This document shows, in pieces, positions 52,367 to 61,484 of a DNA stretch of 64,000 nucleotides. Each line of letters opens with the position of its first letter. Positions within the stretch are counted from its first letter, which is position 1. The notes beneath the pieces were generated by a model. That model saw nothing but the letters and a program-made list of their open reading frames with translations. It searched no databases and had not been told where the DNA came from. This DNA is from Anaerolineae bacterium (GTDB lineage Bacteria; Chloroflexota; Anaerolineae; Aggregatilineales; Phototrophicaceae). Position numbers and translations under genes: made by a program. Location: contig JALHNT010000031.1 in assembly GCA_022843385.1 (NCBI GenBank), forward strand, positions 28,890 to 92,889. Reading direction: 5' to 3'.

Positions 52367-52678
52367 ATGACACAATCAACTCCGCATACCTGGACCATCG
52401 ATGAACTACGGGCCAGACGAGATGACATTATCGCAGCGGCCGAACACAATCGGGCTTTTAATGTGCGGGTGTTTGGCAGCCTGGCCCGTGGCGACAATCG
52501 TGCCGATAGTGATATCGATTTTCTGGTCACGTTTCAGCCGGGCAGCAGCATCTTTGATCAGGTGGGGTTGTGGCTGGATTTGCGCGACCTGCTCGGTTGC
52601 CAGGTGGATTTGCTGACTGACCACCCGGAAGCAGGTGGGATCACGGACGCAGCGCGGGCAGAAGCGGTGACATTATGA
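52367..52678 (+). CDS. mntA: MntA-type minimal nucleotidyltransferase (antitoxin)
   Basis: 103 residues. The nucleotidyltransferase motif GSLARG starts at 37, and Asp49 and Asp51 (SDID) are the metal-binding pair. In known MntA/HepT modules the MntA enzyme adds AMP units to a tyrosine of HepT and silences it. Its stop overlaps the next ATG by 4 bases. A TATAAT at 52331-52336 is a likely -10. Confidence 0.9.
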   Translation: MTQSTPHTWTIDELRARRDDIIAAAEHNRAFNVRVFGSLARGDNRADSDIDFLVTFQPGSSIFDQVGLWLDLRDLLGCQVDLLTDHPEAGGITDAARAEAVTL

Positions 52679-53034
52679 GCCGAGGCAAGACCACTCGCGC
52701 CTACATAAACGATATCCTCGAATACCTTGATAAACCCTCATCTTTTACACGTGCTGGTCGCGACGCTTTTTATGCAGATGAAATGGCGCAACTTGCCGTG
52801 ATTCGGGTTTATGAGGTTATCGGTGAGATTGCGAAACGCTTGCCTTCGGATGTGCGTGATCGCAATCCACAGATTGATTGGCGCAAGCTGGCAGGCTTTC
52901 GTGATTTCCTCTCGCACAACTATGATGAGATTATTCTGGCTTTCGTCTGGCAGACGATTGAAGATTTGCCGAGCCTGAGTATGGCTGTACAGGCGCTCCT
53001 GGATACACTGACCCCATCGGCGGACGAAGGCTAA
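52675..53034 (+). CDS. hepT: HepT-type toxin (DUF86)
   Basis: 119 residues, helical. The RX4HXY motif is intact: Arg76, His81 and Tyr83 in FRDFLSHNY. HepT is described as an RNase-like toxin held inactive by AMPylation at this tyrosine. It overlaps mntA by ATGA, the standard order for the pair. Functional status is inferred only from intact motifs. Confidence 0.9.
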   Translation: MSRGKTTRAYINDILEYLDKPSSFTRAGRDAFYADEMAQLAVIRVYEVIGEIAKRLPSDVRDRNPQIDWRKLAGFRDFLSHNYDEIILAFVWQTIEDLPSLSMAVQALLDTLTPSADEG

Positions 53035-53140
53035 TTGCCGCTGGCCTGTGATCAGGTCGCATTGCCGGCTTGATAACCCATCGGGAACCGCAGCGGCTTA
53101 TCCAGCGTCTTACCTTCAGGTTCACAAGCTGGAGGTCGTT

Positions 53141-55408
53141 ATGAAGTCGAAAACCCGTTCATCCATGATATGGCTCATCGCTCTATTGACGCTGCTGCTC
53201 ATCACCCCGGCGCTGGCGCAGGAACCCATCTGCCCAACCATGCCACCCTGCCCACCGGACACCGTCTGCCCGATGCTGGCCTGCCCCGAACCGGTCATTC
53301 AACCGGGAGTCTTCACCAACCCGGAATGGCTGCGAATCGCCTATCATCGCGCCAACGTGACCATCGAAAATCAGATCGCCACCACCCAGGTCGAGATGGA
53401 ATTCATCAACGAAGGCAACGGGCTGGCGGAAGGCACCTTTGTCTTCCCGCTGCCGGGGGAAGCGGCGGTCGATCAATTGACCATGTTCATCAATGGGCAG
53501 CCGATCAATGCCCAGCTTCTGCCGGCCGATCAGGCGCGCGCCATCTATAATGAGATCGTGCGCCAGTACCGCGATCCGGCGCTGCTGGAATACATCGGCA
53601 GCAGCGTCATCCAGGCCAGCGTCTTCCCGATTCCGCCCGGCGAAAGCCGCAAGATTGAAATCCGCTACCGTCAGGCGCTCACAGTGGAGAACGGCCTTAT
53701 TCATTATGTCTATCCGCTGAAAGTGACCAAAGCGCTCTCGACCCGCCCGGTGGACTCGACCAGCGTGCGCGTTGAGGTCATCAGCAACGATGCCATCAGC
53801 AATATCTATTCGCCCAGCCATTCGCTCGCCATCAGCCGCAGCGGTGACCGTCAGTTCGTCGCTGGCTGGGAGTCGGTCAGCACGGCGGCCAGCGATGACT
53901 TCAGCCTGTATTACGGCATCGCCAGCCAGACCATCAACGCCAACCTGCTGACCTACCGCGAGAGCGCTGGCGAAGATGGCTTCTTCATGCTGCTGGTGCA
54001 ACCGCCGGTGACGCTGCCGGAAGAGCAGGCCATCGCCAAGGATGTGATCGTGGTGCTGGATCAGTCCGGCAGCATGTTCGGCGAGAAGTGGGATCAGGCG
54101 CGGATAGCCGCCGAATATGTGCTGAAGAACCTGAACCCGACCGATCGCTTTAATGTGGTGCTGTTCAGCACCGGCTGGCGCATCTTCAGCAACACGCTGG
54201 AAAGCCCGGCGCAGGCGCAGGCCGCGATGGACTGGGTGCGCGGGCAGGAAGCGGTGGGTGGCACCGACATCAATGGTGCGCTGACGACAGCGCTGGCGAT
54301 GGCCGACGCCGAACGTCCGACAACGATCCTGTTCCTGACTGATGGTCTGGCGACGGAAGGGACAACCGATACCCAGCAAATCCTGAGCAATCTGGAGCAG
54401 GCGGCCCGCCCCAACATCCGCATCTTCACCTTCGGCGTCGGCGATGATGTCGATACCTTCCTGCTGGATGCCATCGTGCGCGATCATCGCGGCGCCGGCA
54501 GCTATGTCCGCCCCAGCGAACGGATTGACGAAGAGGTAGCGGCGCTCTACACCAAGATCAGCGCACCGGTGCTGACCGATGTCACGCTCGATGTGGGCGG
54601 CCTGCTGGTCAGCGACCTGTATCCGACCCTGCCACTGCCTGATCTGTTCGCCGGGACGCAGTTGACGCTGGTCGGGCGCTATCGCGGCGATGCCAGCAAC
54701 CTGAGTTTCACCCTGCGCGGCACCGTCAATGGACAGGAACAAACCTTCGTCTATTCCGGTCTGAGTTTCCCGGCGCAGGCGGGTGGCGAGGCTTTCATCG
54801 CCCGGCTATGGGCGACCCGGCGCATCGGCGACCTTCTGAATACGATCCGGCTCAATGGCGAAAACCCGGAACTGGTCGATAGCATCGTCCGTCTGAGCGT
54901 GCGCTATGGCATCATCACCCCTTACACCAGCTTCCTCATCACCGAAGACGACATTCTGACGGCGCAGGGGCTGGAACGGGCGCAGGAAGAACTGAACCTT
55001 CAGGCGCAAACGCTGGCGAGTGAAGCCTCTGGTGCGAGCGCGGTTGATGCCGCCGATGCGGTCGCTGGCGCACAGAATGCAGCCGCCCCGGCAGCCATGC
55101 CGACGATGGCGATGCCAGGGACGACGTCTGGTGGTGTGGGAGGTGGCGAACCTTCAGCCCCGCCGATGGATGGTAGCTTCGTCAGCAACCCGATCCAGAC
55201 GGTCAACGACAAGACGTTCCTGTGGCAGGATGGGGTGTGGGTCGATACCGCCTTCCAGCCCGATACGATGCAGACGCAGCAAGTGACCTTCCTGAGCGAT
55301 GAGTACTTCGCGCTGCTGGAGCGCCTGCCGCAACTGGCGGATTACTTCGCCGTCGGCGAGCAGGTGATTGTGGTGATCGAGGGAGTGGCCTACGAGGTAG
55401 TAGTGTAA
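53141..55408 (+). CDS. Secreted VIT/von Willebrand A-domain protein
   Basis: 755 residues from ATG 53141, with GGAGG 5 bases before it. Signal peptide with probable cleavage after PALAQ, a Cys/Pro-rich stretch (CPTMPPCPPDTVCPMLACPEP), then a VIT domain (about 55-185), and a VWA domain with MIDAS DQSGSMF (Asp307) and a later TDGLATEG. The C-terminal third has an Ala-rich linker and ends in EEQVIVVIEGVAYEVVV-type strands. VIT-VWA proteins bind metal-dependent protein partners at the cell surface, as in inter-alpha-trypsin-inhibitor-like proteins. It stands alone, with a strong hairpin downstream. Confidence 0.9.
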   Translation: MKSKTRSSMIWLIALLTLLLITPALAQEPICPTMPPCPPDTVCPMLACPEPVIQPGVFTNPEWLRIAYHRANVTIENQIATTQVEMEFINEGNGLAEGTFVFPLPGEAAVDQLTMFINGQPINAQLLPADQARAIYNEIVRQYRDPALLEYIGSSVIQASVFPIPPGESRKIEIRYRQALTVENGLIHYVYPLKVTKALSTRPVDSTSVRVEVISNDAISNIYSPSHSLAISRSGDRQFVAGWESVSTAASDDFSLYYGIASQTINANLLTYRESAGEDGFFMLLVQPPVTLPEEQAIAKDVIVVLDQSGSMFGEKWDQARIAAEYVLKNLNPTDRFNVVLFSTGWRIFSNTLESPAQAQAAMDWVRGQEAVGGTDINGALTTALAMADAERPTTILFLTDGLATEGTTDTQQILSNLEQAARPNIRIFTFGVGDDVDTFLLDAIVRDHRGAGSYVRPSERIDEEVAALYTKISAPVLTDVTLDVGGLLVSDLYPTLPLPDLFAGTQLTLVGRYRGDASNLSFTLRGTVNGQEQTFVYSGLSFPAQAGGEAFIARLWATRRIGDLLNTIRLNGENPELVDSIVRLSVRYGIITPYTSFLITEDDILTAQGLERAQEELNLQAQTLASEASGASAVDAADAVAGAQNAAAPAAMPTMAMPGTTSGGVGGGEPSAPPMDGSFVSNPIQTVNDKTFLWQDGVWVDTAFQPDTMQTQQVTFLSDEYFALLERLPQLADYFAVGEQVIVVIEGVAYEVVV

Positions 55409-55420
55409 GCTAGTTACCGC

Positions 55421-55460
55421 TACAGGCATATGGCGACGAACCGCTGTGTGCCTGTAGCTT
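55421..55460 (+). terminator. Strong hairpin after the VIT-VWA gene
   Basis: GCTACAGGCA and TGCCTGTAGC form a perfect 10-bp stem; TTTGATCTAT follows. It lies 12 bases after the stop. A moderate T-run makes it a likely terminator. Confidence 0.65.
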
Positions 55461-55589
55461 TGATCTATGCCTTTCCGGCATGAATATTTCGGCGCCACAC
55501 CTGCTACCGACAAGCAAGACAATTCCTATCAGAACCCACTCCAAACAGATGATTTGTCTGTCTTACTACTGATCCACTTCAAGGTACGT

Positions 55590-56522
55590 TCAAGAGGCGA
55601 GTATCTCCAATAGTTCTGTTAGTGCGATGTAGCGGCTGCTCAATTCGCCGAGGAATGCGCGGGTGATGGGTGAGAAATGAACCTCTTTATTCCAGATCAG
55701 CTTCAGGCTGCGGCGCAAGGGGCTGCCGGTTATCGGGATCATCCGCAACAAGTGCTGTTCGACCTCGGCCTGCACCACATACGGTGGCAGAACCGCCAGA
55801 CATTGACCAACGGCGACAGCCCGCTTCATCGACTCCAAATGGTCGAACTCGGCTCCAACCACCGGCTGGATGCCATGCTGTTGCAAGACCTGTTCCAGCC
55901 AGATGCGCGACTGGCTGTTGGCCTGACGCACGATGAGCGACTGCCCGCGTAGCTCCTCGATCTGAAGTTGCTGGCGTTCCCAGAACGGATGCTTAAATCC
56001 GACCACCACCTGCTGCTCGATCTCCTCCAGCGCCAGCGACTCCAGTTTGGGGTGCGGATGATCGTCCAGCTCGCCTTCGATGAAGCCGATGTCCAACCGC
56101 TGCCCCAATATCCCGCTGATGATCTCGGCGGTCACGCCGGTGTGCAGCGCCACCGTCAATTGTGGATAACGTGAACGGAACTGCTGTACCCAGTCCGGCA
56201 CGAGGTAAATGCCCACACCAGGAGTTGCTCCCAGGCTGATGCGCCCATCGGAAAGCTGATCAATATCGACCAGCGCGCTCTCGGCGCGGGCCACTAGTTC
56301 GAGGATTTCGCCGGTGTAGCGCTGGAGAATTTCCCCATGCGGCGTGAGCTTGACGCCGCGCCAGCCGCGCTGAAACAACTGGCGTCCCAGGCTGGACTCC
56401 AGTTCCTTGATGTGCTGACTGACCGCCGACTGCGTCATGTAGAGGTGTTCAGCCGCTGCGCTGAAGCTGCCTTCCTGCGCCACCACCGAAAAGATCTGCA
56501 ATTTGTAGAGATCGAGCATCAT
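55590..56522 (-). CDS. LysR-family transcriptional regulator
   Basis: 310 residues. N-terminal winged helix LQIFSVVAQEGSFSAAAEHLYMTQSAVSQHIKELESSLGR-type pattern, then the effector domain with the conserved IRL-like ISLGATPGVG and a periplasmic-binding-like fold. It is divergent from the rhodanese operon, with a palindrome (56537-56552) in the intergenic region 15 bases from its own start, the usual LysR arrangement. It is therefore the likely activator or repressor of the sulfur genes. Effector unknown, perhaps a sulfur compound. Start ATG 56522 or 56519. Confidence 0.93.
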   Translation of the reverse strand: MMLDLYKLQIFSVVAQEGSFSAAAEHLYMTQSAVSQHIKELESSLGRQLFQRGWRGVKLTPHGEILQRYTGEILELVARAESALVDIDQLSDGRISLGATPGVGIYLVPDWVQQFRSRYPQLTVALHTGVTAEIISGILGQRLDIGFIEGELDDHPHPKLESLALEEIEQQVVVGFKHPFWERQQLQIEELRGQSLIVRQANSQSRIWLEQVLQQHGIQPVVGAEFDHLESMKRAVAVGQCLAVLPPYVVQAEVEQHLLRMIPITGSPLRRSLKLIWNKEVHFSPITRAFLGELSSRYIALTELLEILAS

Positions 56523-56536
56523 CGAACCTGTAAGCT

Positions 56537-56552
56537 ATAAGCCCGAGCTTAT
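56537..56552. promoter_or_regulatory. LysR-type palindromic operator
   Basis: ATAAGC-CCGA-GCTTAT, 6-base perfect arms that contain the T-N11-A form typical of LysR sites. A second ATAAG half lies at 56560-56564. It is 15 bases upstream of the lysR start, so autoregulation is likely. Confidence 0.6.
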
Positions 56553-56642
56553 GGCTGATTATAAGGGGTTGGGTCTAACCACGAAATGTCCACCGGCGTT
56601 AAAGTGTGATTATTCGGCAAGCTGAAGCGAGGATAAACCCGA

Positions 56643-57056
56643 ATGAAGAATCGCAACCTGATCGTTATCGCCACCGGAGCAGTGCTGGTGGCCGTCGTAG
56701 CCTTCTTCCTGCTCAATTCCAGCGCGTCCACGCCCGCTGCGGTGGTTATGCAGGACATCTCGCCTGTCGCTTATCAGGATCAGTTTATCAGCCCGGGAGC
56801 CGCCCATCTCCTGATCGATGTGCGGACGCCAGAAGAATTCGCCAGTGGTCACATCCAGGGCGCGATCAATATCCCGGTGGATGCTCTGGCAGGCCGCCTG
56901 AGCGAAGTGCCAGCGAGCCAGCCCGTCGTGGTCTACTGCCGCAGCGGCAACCGCAGCGCGACCGCTTCCCAGATTCTGGCGCAGGCCGGTTACAGCCGCG
57001 TTTATGACCTGGGCGGGATCATCGACTGGACCGCACAGGGTTTCCCGGTGGAATAA
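56643..57056 (+). CDS. Membrane-anchored rhodanese
   Basis: 137 residues. One membrane helix or signal anchor (about 6-26), then a rhodanese domain: LLIDVRTPEEFASGHIQGAINIP and active-site loop VVYCRSGNRS with Cys99. Single-domain rhodaneses carry persulfide on this Cys and shuttle sulfane sulfur. The topology predicts the domain outside the membrane. First gene of the sulfur operon; the next rhodanese lacks a membrane anchor. Confidence 0.92.
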   Translation: MKNRNLIVIATGAVLVAVVAFFLLNSSASTPAAVVMQDISPVAYQDQFISPGAAHLLIDVRTPEEFASGHIQGAINIPVDALAGRLSEVPASQPVVVYCRSGNRSATASQILAQAGYSRVYDLGGIIDWTAQGFPVE

Positions 57057-57070
57057 ACAGGACAAACAGC

Positions 57071-57418
57071 ATGAATATCTTCAAATCGCTCTTCAGCGGC
57101 AGTGATCGCGATCTGAATGCCCAAGATGCCAAAGCCCGTATCGACAGCAAATCGTCGATTTACATCCTGGATGTCCGCCAGCCAGATGAATTTCGTGGCG
57201 GTCACATCGCTGGGGCCAAACTGATCCCACTGAGCGATCTGTCTAACCGGATGAATGAACTGCCCAAAGACAAGGACATCCTGTGCGTGTGTCGTTCTGG
57301 CTCACGCAGCAGCAGCGCCGCCAGTCAGTTGGCGCGAGCCGGTTACAACACGCTCAATCTGCGCGGGGGTATGAACGCCTGGCAGGGTGCCGGTCTGCCG
57401 GTCAAGCGAGGCAGCTAG
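57071..57418 (+). CDS. Cytoplasmic rhodanese
   Basis: 115 residues, no signal. YILDVRQPDEFRGGHIAGAKLIP and active-site loop CVCRSGSRS with Cys74. It resembles the first rhodanese but acts in the cytoplasm, so the pair could hand sulfane sulfur across the membrane in combination with the TSUP permease. It starts 14 bases after the first and its stop abuts the next ATG. Confidence 0.93.
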   Translation: MNIFKSLFSGSDRDLNAQDAKARIDSKSSIYILDVRQPDEFRGGHIAGAKLIPLSDLSNRMNELPKDKDILCVCRSGSRSSSAASQLARAGYNTLNLRGGMNAWQGAGLPVKRGS

Positions 57419-58180
<762 letters not shown>

Positions 58181-58182
58181 CG

Positions 58183-58217
58183 TAGTTGCTAGTTGTTAGT
58201 TCCTGGTTGTTAGTTCT
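58183..58217. repeat. Five tandem imperfect heptamers (TAGTTGT type)
   Basis: Five adjacent 7-base units of the form TRGTTSY (TAGTTGC, TAGTTGT, TAGTTCC, TGGTTGT, TAGTTCT) just after the permease stop. Short heptamer arrays like this are known from other bacterial intergenic regions. No function is evident. Confidence 0.8.
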
Positions 58218-58335
58218 TCGCTCAAAGCAGATGTGTTTATAGCCGATGACAATACGCAGGCCGCGTGCCTACCTACACACTGAATGCGACCGCACAAACT
58301 TGAAGATGTTCTGATTGCATCAATAGGAGGGACTG

Positions 58336-58740
58336 ATGGAAACAACGACTCAAATGGGCATGACGACCCACCTCATGCTGGATTATCCGGCGGCGCTCCA
58401 GCGCGTGACCGATGCGCTGAAAGCCGAGGGCTTCGGCGTGCTGACCGAGATCGATGTCAAGGAAACGCTGAAGAAGAAACTGGATGTCGATTTCCGTCCC
58501 TATAAGATTCTGGGTGCGTGCAATCCGCCGTTGGCCTACCGCGCTTTGAGTGCTGCGCCAGAGGTCGGGCTGCTGCTGCCCTGCAATGTGACGGTGGAGC
58601 AGATGGAAGAGGGGCGGGTTCGGGTGTCGATTGTCGATCCGCTGGCGATGATGGCGATGGTGCCGAACGCGGCGCTGCAACCAGTCGCTGAGGAAGCGCG
58701 CCAACGCCTTGAGCGCGTTATCACTGCATTGGAGGTCTGA
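58336..58740 (+). CDS. DUF302-domain protein
   Basis: 134 residues, ATG with GGAGGGACTG upstream. VTDALKAEGFGVLTEIDVKETLKKKLDVDFRPYKILGACNPPLAYRAL is the DUF302 pattern, with the conserved LGACNP. The family is often found near sulfur-transfer genes; biochemical role is unknown to me. 155 bases after the permease, same strand, and 2 bases before the FmdB gene. Confidence 0.9.
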   Translation: METTTQMGMTTHLMLDYPAALQRVTDALKAEGFGVLTEIDVKETLKKKLDVDFRPYKILGACNPPLAYRALSAAPEVGLLLPCNVTVEQMEEGRVRVSIVDPLAMMAMVPNAALQPVAEEARQRLERVITALEV

Positions 58741-58742
58741 CC

Positions 58743-58949
58743 ATGCCGCTGTACGAATATGATTGTCCTGGCTGTGGGCAACCCTTCGAGAAACGACAGC
58801 CGATGAGTCAGGCGGATCAGACGACTTGCCCGCATTGTGGCAACGTCCATCCACGCCGCCGTCTGTCGCGCATCGCCATTAAGGGACAATCGACATCTTC
58901 ATCGAGCAGCACCGAGGGCAGTCGTCCGTTGATGGGTGGCTTCACCTGA
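58743..58949 (+). CDS. FmdB-type zinc-ribbon protein
   Basis: 68 residues. MPLYEYDCPGCGQPFEKRQPMS and CPHCGN give the Cys4 zinc ribbon of the FmdB/CxxC-CxxC family, followed by a Ser-rich tail. These small proteins are proposed regulators, but the target is unknown. The ribosome site GGAGG lies in the end of the DUF302 gene, so the two are coupled. Confidence 0.88.
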   Translation: MPLYEYDCPGCGQPFEKRQPMSQADQTTCPHCGNVHPRRRLSRIAIKGQSTSSSSSTEGSRPLMGGFT

Positions 58950-59005
58950 GGCGGCGGACGCCCGTGCTGACCGTGCGTCAGCGCTTGACGGTGACCGGAT
59001 GCTAA

Positions 59006-59998
59006 TCATCCATCTCGTTCGGCTTTGCCCGCTTCATTGACCGATTGGAAATCCACCTGATCGAACAGCGAAACATTCAGGTGCCAGCGGTAGGTGGAGC
59101 GGGCTTTGAGGATAGATGCCTGCTGATGCAGCCGGGCAACATCGGGGCGATCAAAGGTTGCTGTAGCGGGTTCAAGGAAGATATTGTAGATGTCGCGCCA
59201 GCCGCCTTCGTTCGACAGAACCGCCAGATACGGCACCGTTGCTGCCGGGAATGACAAGGCCAGCCCAAACTGGCTGCGGTGATATTTCAGGGCGCACCAG
59301 CCAGATGATAATTTCCCCTTGATGTAATATTTCTCAGCGCGCCGAGTTGATTGCGGCTGCAAGCGCGCCCGGTCAATCTGCTTTCCCTGACCGTCGGAAA
59401 AGATGGGCCAGTCCTGCTCTTCGCCATATTCCCCTATGCCGTTCAATTGAAAGATCGAAACAATCCGCCTCGCCTCAGGCGGAAGCACCAACTCAACGCC
59501 TTCTTCCAGGTTAATCATGGTGTGGGCTGACCAGAGAAACGCAAAATCAAAGTCGGACAAATTCGTCAACAGATAGTCAATTCGGATAATCGAATCGTCG
59601 GTCATGGAGACCCATTTCTCCAGCTTGTAGGGGAATCGGACGCCGTGAACGCCAAAGTACAGCGTTTGATCTTCGACTCGATGTTCCCAGGGCAGGCTCC
59701 ACACCTCGCCGTGATCCGGGATTTTGCTGCCTTGCCAGGGGTAATGCTCAAAAAAGCAGGTGTCAATCGTCGGAAACATTTCATCAAAGCCAGAACATTC
59801 TCCAGCCTCATAAACGCCATCATAAGGCTGCATCCGGTATTGATCGCCCGGGGTCTGAACCATCAGTTCAACATTGCGCGGCTTATAGATCAGCGAACAC
59901 ATTTTGGAGCCGATATGCGGCAGAAACTGTGCGCGCACGACCTCCGATTCAAGGGTCACCGCCGGTTGGTCTTTGTAGCGAGACGGGTATATTTTCAT
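59006..59998 (-). CDS. Galactose-mutarotase-like (aldose-epimerase-fold) protein
   Basis: 330 residues, no signal. VRAQFLPHIGSKMCSLIYK and GECSGFDEMFPTIDTC, LPDHGEVW-type IPDHGEVWSLPWEH and a later TMINLEEG resemble aldose-1-epimerase-like or DUF5107 carbohydrate-binding folds; the active His/Glu pair of mutarotase is plausible at HGEVW and a late Glu. It likely interconverts sugar anomers, perhaps of the sugar carried by the divergent CUT2 importer. No good -35/-10 was seen for it. Confidence 0.8.
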   Translation of the reverse strand: MKIYPSRYKDQPAVTLESEVVRAQFLPHIGSKMCSLIYKPRNVELMVQTPGDQYRMQPYDGVYEAGECSGFDEMFPTIDTCFFEHYPWQGSKIPDHGEVWSLPWEHRVEDQTLYFGVHGVRFPYKLEKWVSMTDDSIIRIDYLLTNLSDFDFAFLWSAHTMINLEEGVELVLPPEARRIVSIFQLNGIGEYGEEQDWPIFSDGQGKQIDRARLQPQSTRRAEKYYIKGKLSSGWCALKYHRSQFGLALSFPAATVPYLAVLSNEGGWRDIYNIFLEPATATFDRPDVARLHQQASILKARSTYRWHLNVSLFDQVDFQSVNEAGKAERDG

Positions 59999-60021
59999 CA
60001 GAATTCTTCCTTATCACAAAC

Positions 60022-60051
60022 TTGACAAAACAGCCCAGAACCGAATACAAT
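60022..60051 (+). promoter_or_regulatory. Sigma-70-type promoter of the CUT2 importer
   Basis: -35 TTGACA (60022-60027), 18-bp spacer, -10 TACAAT (60046-60051). The leader to ATG 60372 is about 310 bases and contains the operator palindrome at 60064-60077 but no credible gene. Confidence 0.75.
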
Positions 60052-60063
60052 GTGTCAACTGTT

Positions 60064-60077
60064 AATTGTTAACAATT
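60064..60077. promoter_or_regulatory. Palindromic operator AATTGTTAACAATT
   Basis: A perfect 14-bp palindrome just downstream of the predicted start point near 60058, so a repressor here would block the importer promoter. The form resembles sites of sugar regulators such as LacI or ROK proteins. No such regulator is complete in the window. Confidence 0.7.
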
Positions 60078-60371
60078 TTAGCTGATCAATACGATTTTGA
60101 AAATAAGGTTTCTTGTGCGCCCATGTTTCATTGTTGTTCTGGTCTCACTGATAACATCTACTATCCCCACATCATGTTTAGCGTTGCCCTCTTATCTGGC
60201 GTCACAAGCTCAGTTCACGACATTTGGTAATCACTGGATCATGCGGAAATGGTTCAAGGCCCAGACTGATACATCCAGAGAATAAGTCCCGTTAGAGCAG
60301 ATTAGCGAGTCACAACTATACCTCGCTGGCATAGTATGACTGGCTCTATCACTCAGGAAGGAACTGTTGGG

Positions 60372-61379
60372 ATGCAAGGGATGAATGGTGCATTGAAAGT
60401 ACCCAGCACCGGTCAAACGGTACAGGTCATGCTGCGCCGACTGCTCGCCAGACACGAATCGGCCATTCTGATCCCGCTAATCGCGTTAATCATTTTTTTC
60501 TTCCTGCGTAATCCCGCCATACTGGCACCGATTACGATCACATCTATTCTACGAACGATGGCCTTTCCCGGCCTCATTGGCATGGGAATGGTCATCCTGA
60601 TGATTACAGGGGAAATTGACCTCTCGACAGCCTCTGTCATGAGTTTGACGGCGGTTTTTGCGGCAGTATTGATCCGGGATGCCGGCTTTCCGGTGTGGTT
60701 GGCCTCTATCTGTGCGTTGCTCGTATCGCTGCTGGTTGGGCTGATCAATGCAGTCTTGACGGTGAAGGTGGGTGTCCATGCGGTACTGACAACTTTAGGC
60801 GTCGGGCTGGCTGTCAGGGGAATCAGTTACCTGTTTTCAAACGGGCTCCCCATTTATCCCTTGCCAGAAGAAGTTGGCTATCTGGGTACATTGCGACCGC
60901 TGGGGGTTTCGGTCGCCTTCGTGCTTATGCTGATTGTAATGGTGGTGGTTCACCTCGTCCTCAATCGAACAACATGGGGCGCAGCCATATTTGCTACCGG
61001 CGCGAACAAGCTGGCAGCACAGGCGGTCGGCATCAATACCGATCGCGTCAAGACTCTGGCCTTTGTCCTCACAAGTTTCCTCGCCGGTTGTTCGGGCCTG
61101 CTGTACATGAGTCAGCTGCCTTTACCATCAGGCGATCCCATCATTGGCAAGAATCTGGAACTGGACATCATCGCCGGCGTGATTCTGGGAGGCGTGAGCT
61201 TCTTTGGGGGACGCGGATCTGCCATCGGCACACTATTTGGAGTGATGCTGATGCAAGTGATCCGAACCGGGATGGTGGTCGCACAGTTTGATCCGTACTG
61301 GCAGGTTCCAGTACTGGGCATGTTTATGCTCGCCGCCGCATCAGTCGATGTTATTCGACATCGACGATTAGAGCGCTAG
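60372..61379 (+). CDS. CUT2-type ABC transporter permease (RbsC-like)
   Basis: 335 residues from ATG 60372, where GGAAGG sits about 10 bases upstream; ATG 60336 lacks a site. About eight to ten helices; GEIDLSTASVMSLTAVFAA and the GxGxFFGGRGSAIGTLFGV-type motif (GGVSFFGGRGSAIGT) are diagnostic of ribose-type permeases. It should form a homodimeric pore with the ATPase at 62668. Genes are in the order permease, binding protein, ATPase. Confidence 0.9.
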   Translation: MQGMNGALKVPSTGQTVQVMLRRLLARHESAILIPLIALIIFFFLRNPAILAPITITSILRTMAFPGLIGMGMVILMITGEIDLSTASVMSLTAVFAAVLIRDAGFPVWLASICALLVSLLVGLINAVLTVKVGVHAVLTTLGVGLAVRGISYLFSNGLPIYPLPEEVGYLGTLRPLGVSVAFVLMLIVMVVVHLVLNRTTWGAAIFATGANKLAAQAVGINTDRVKTLAFVLTSFLAGCSGLLYMSQLPLPSGDPIIGKNLELDIIAGVILGGVSFFGGRGSAIGTLFGVMLMQVIRTGMVVAQFDPYWQVPVLGMFMLAAASVDVIRHRRLER

Positions 61380-61484
61380 TGCTGACAGGCTCATTCGTCA
61401 TGGGCAGAAAGGATCGATGTCTATCGGCAGATAACTATAGGTTTCTCAATTCAGTACGGTTCGTCTATATAAAGGAGTGATTTG

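Noticed and set aside
60097..60285. Open frame of 62 codons with a hydrophobic start, in the importer leader.
   Set aside because: It starts with TTG without a Shine-Dalgarno and the hydrophobic run is compatible with AT-rich non-coding DNA.
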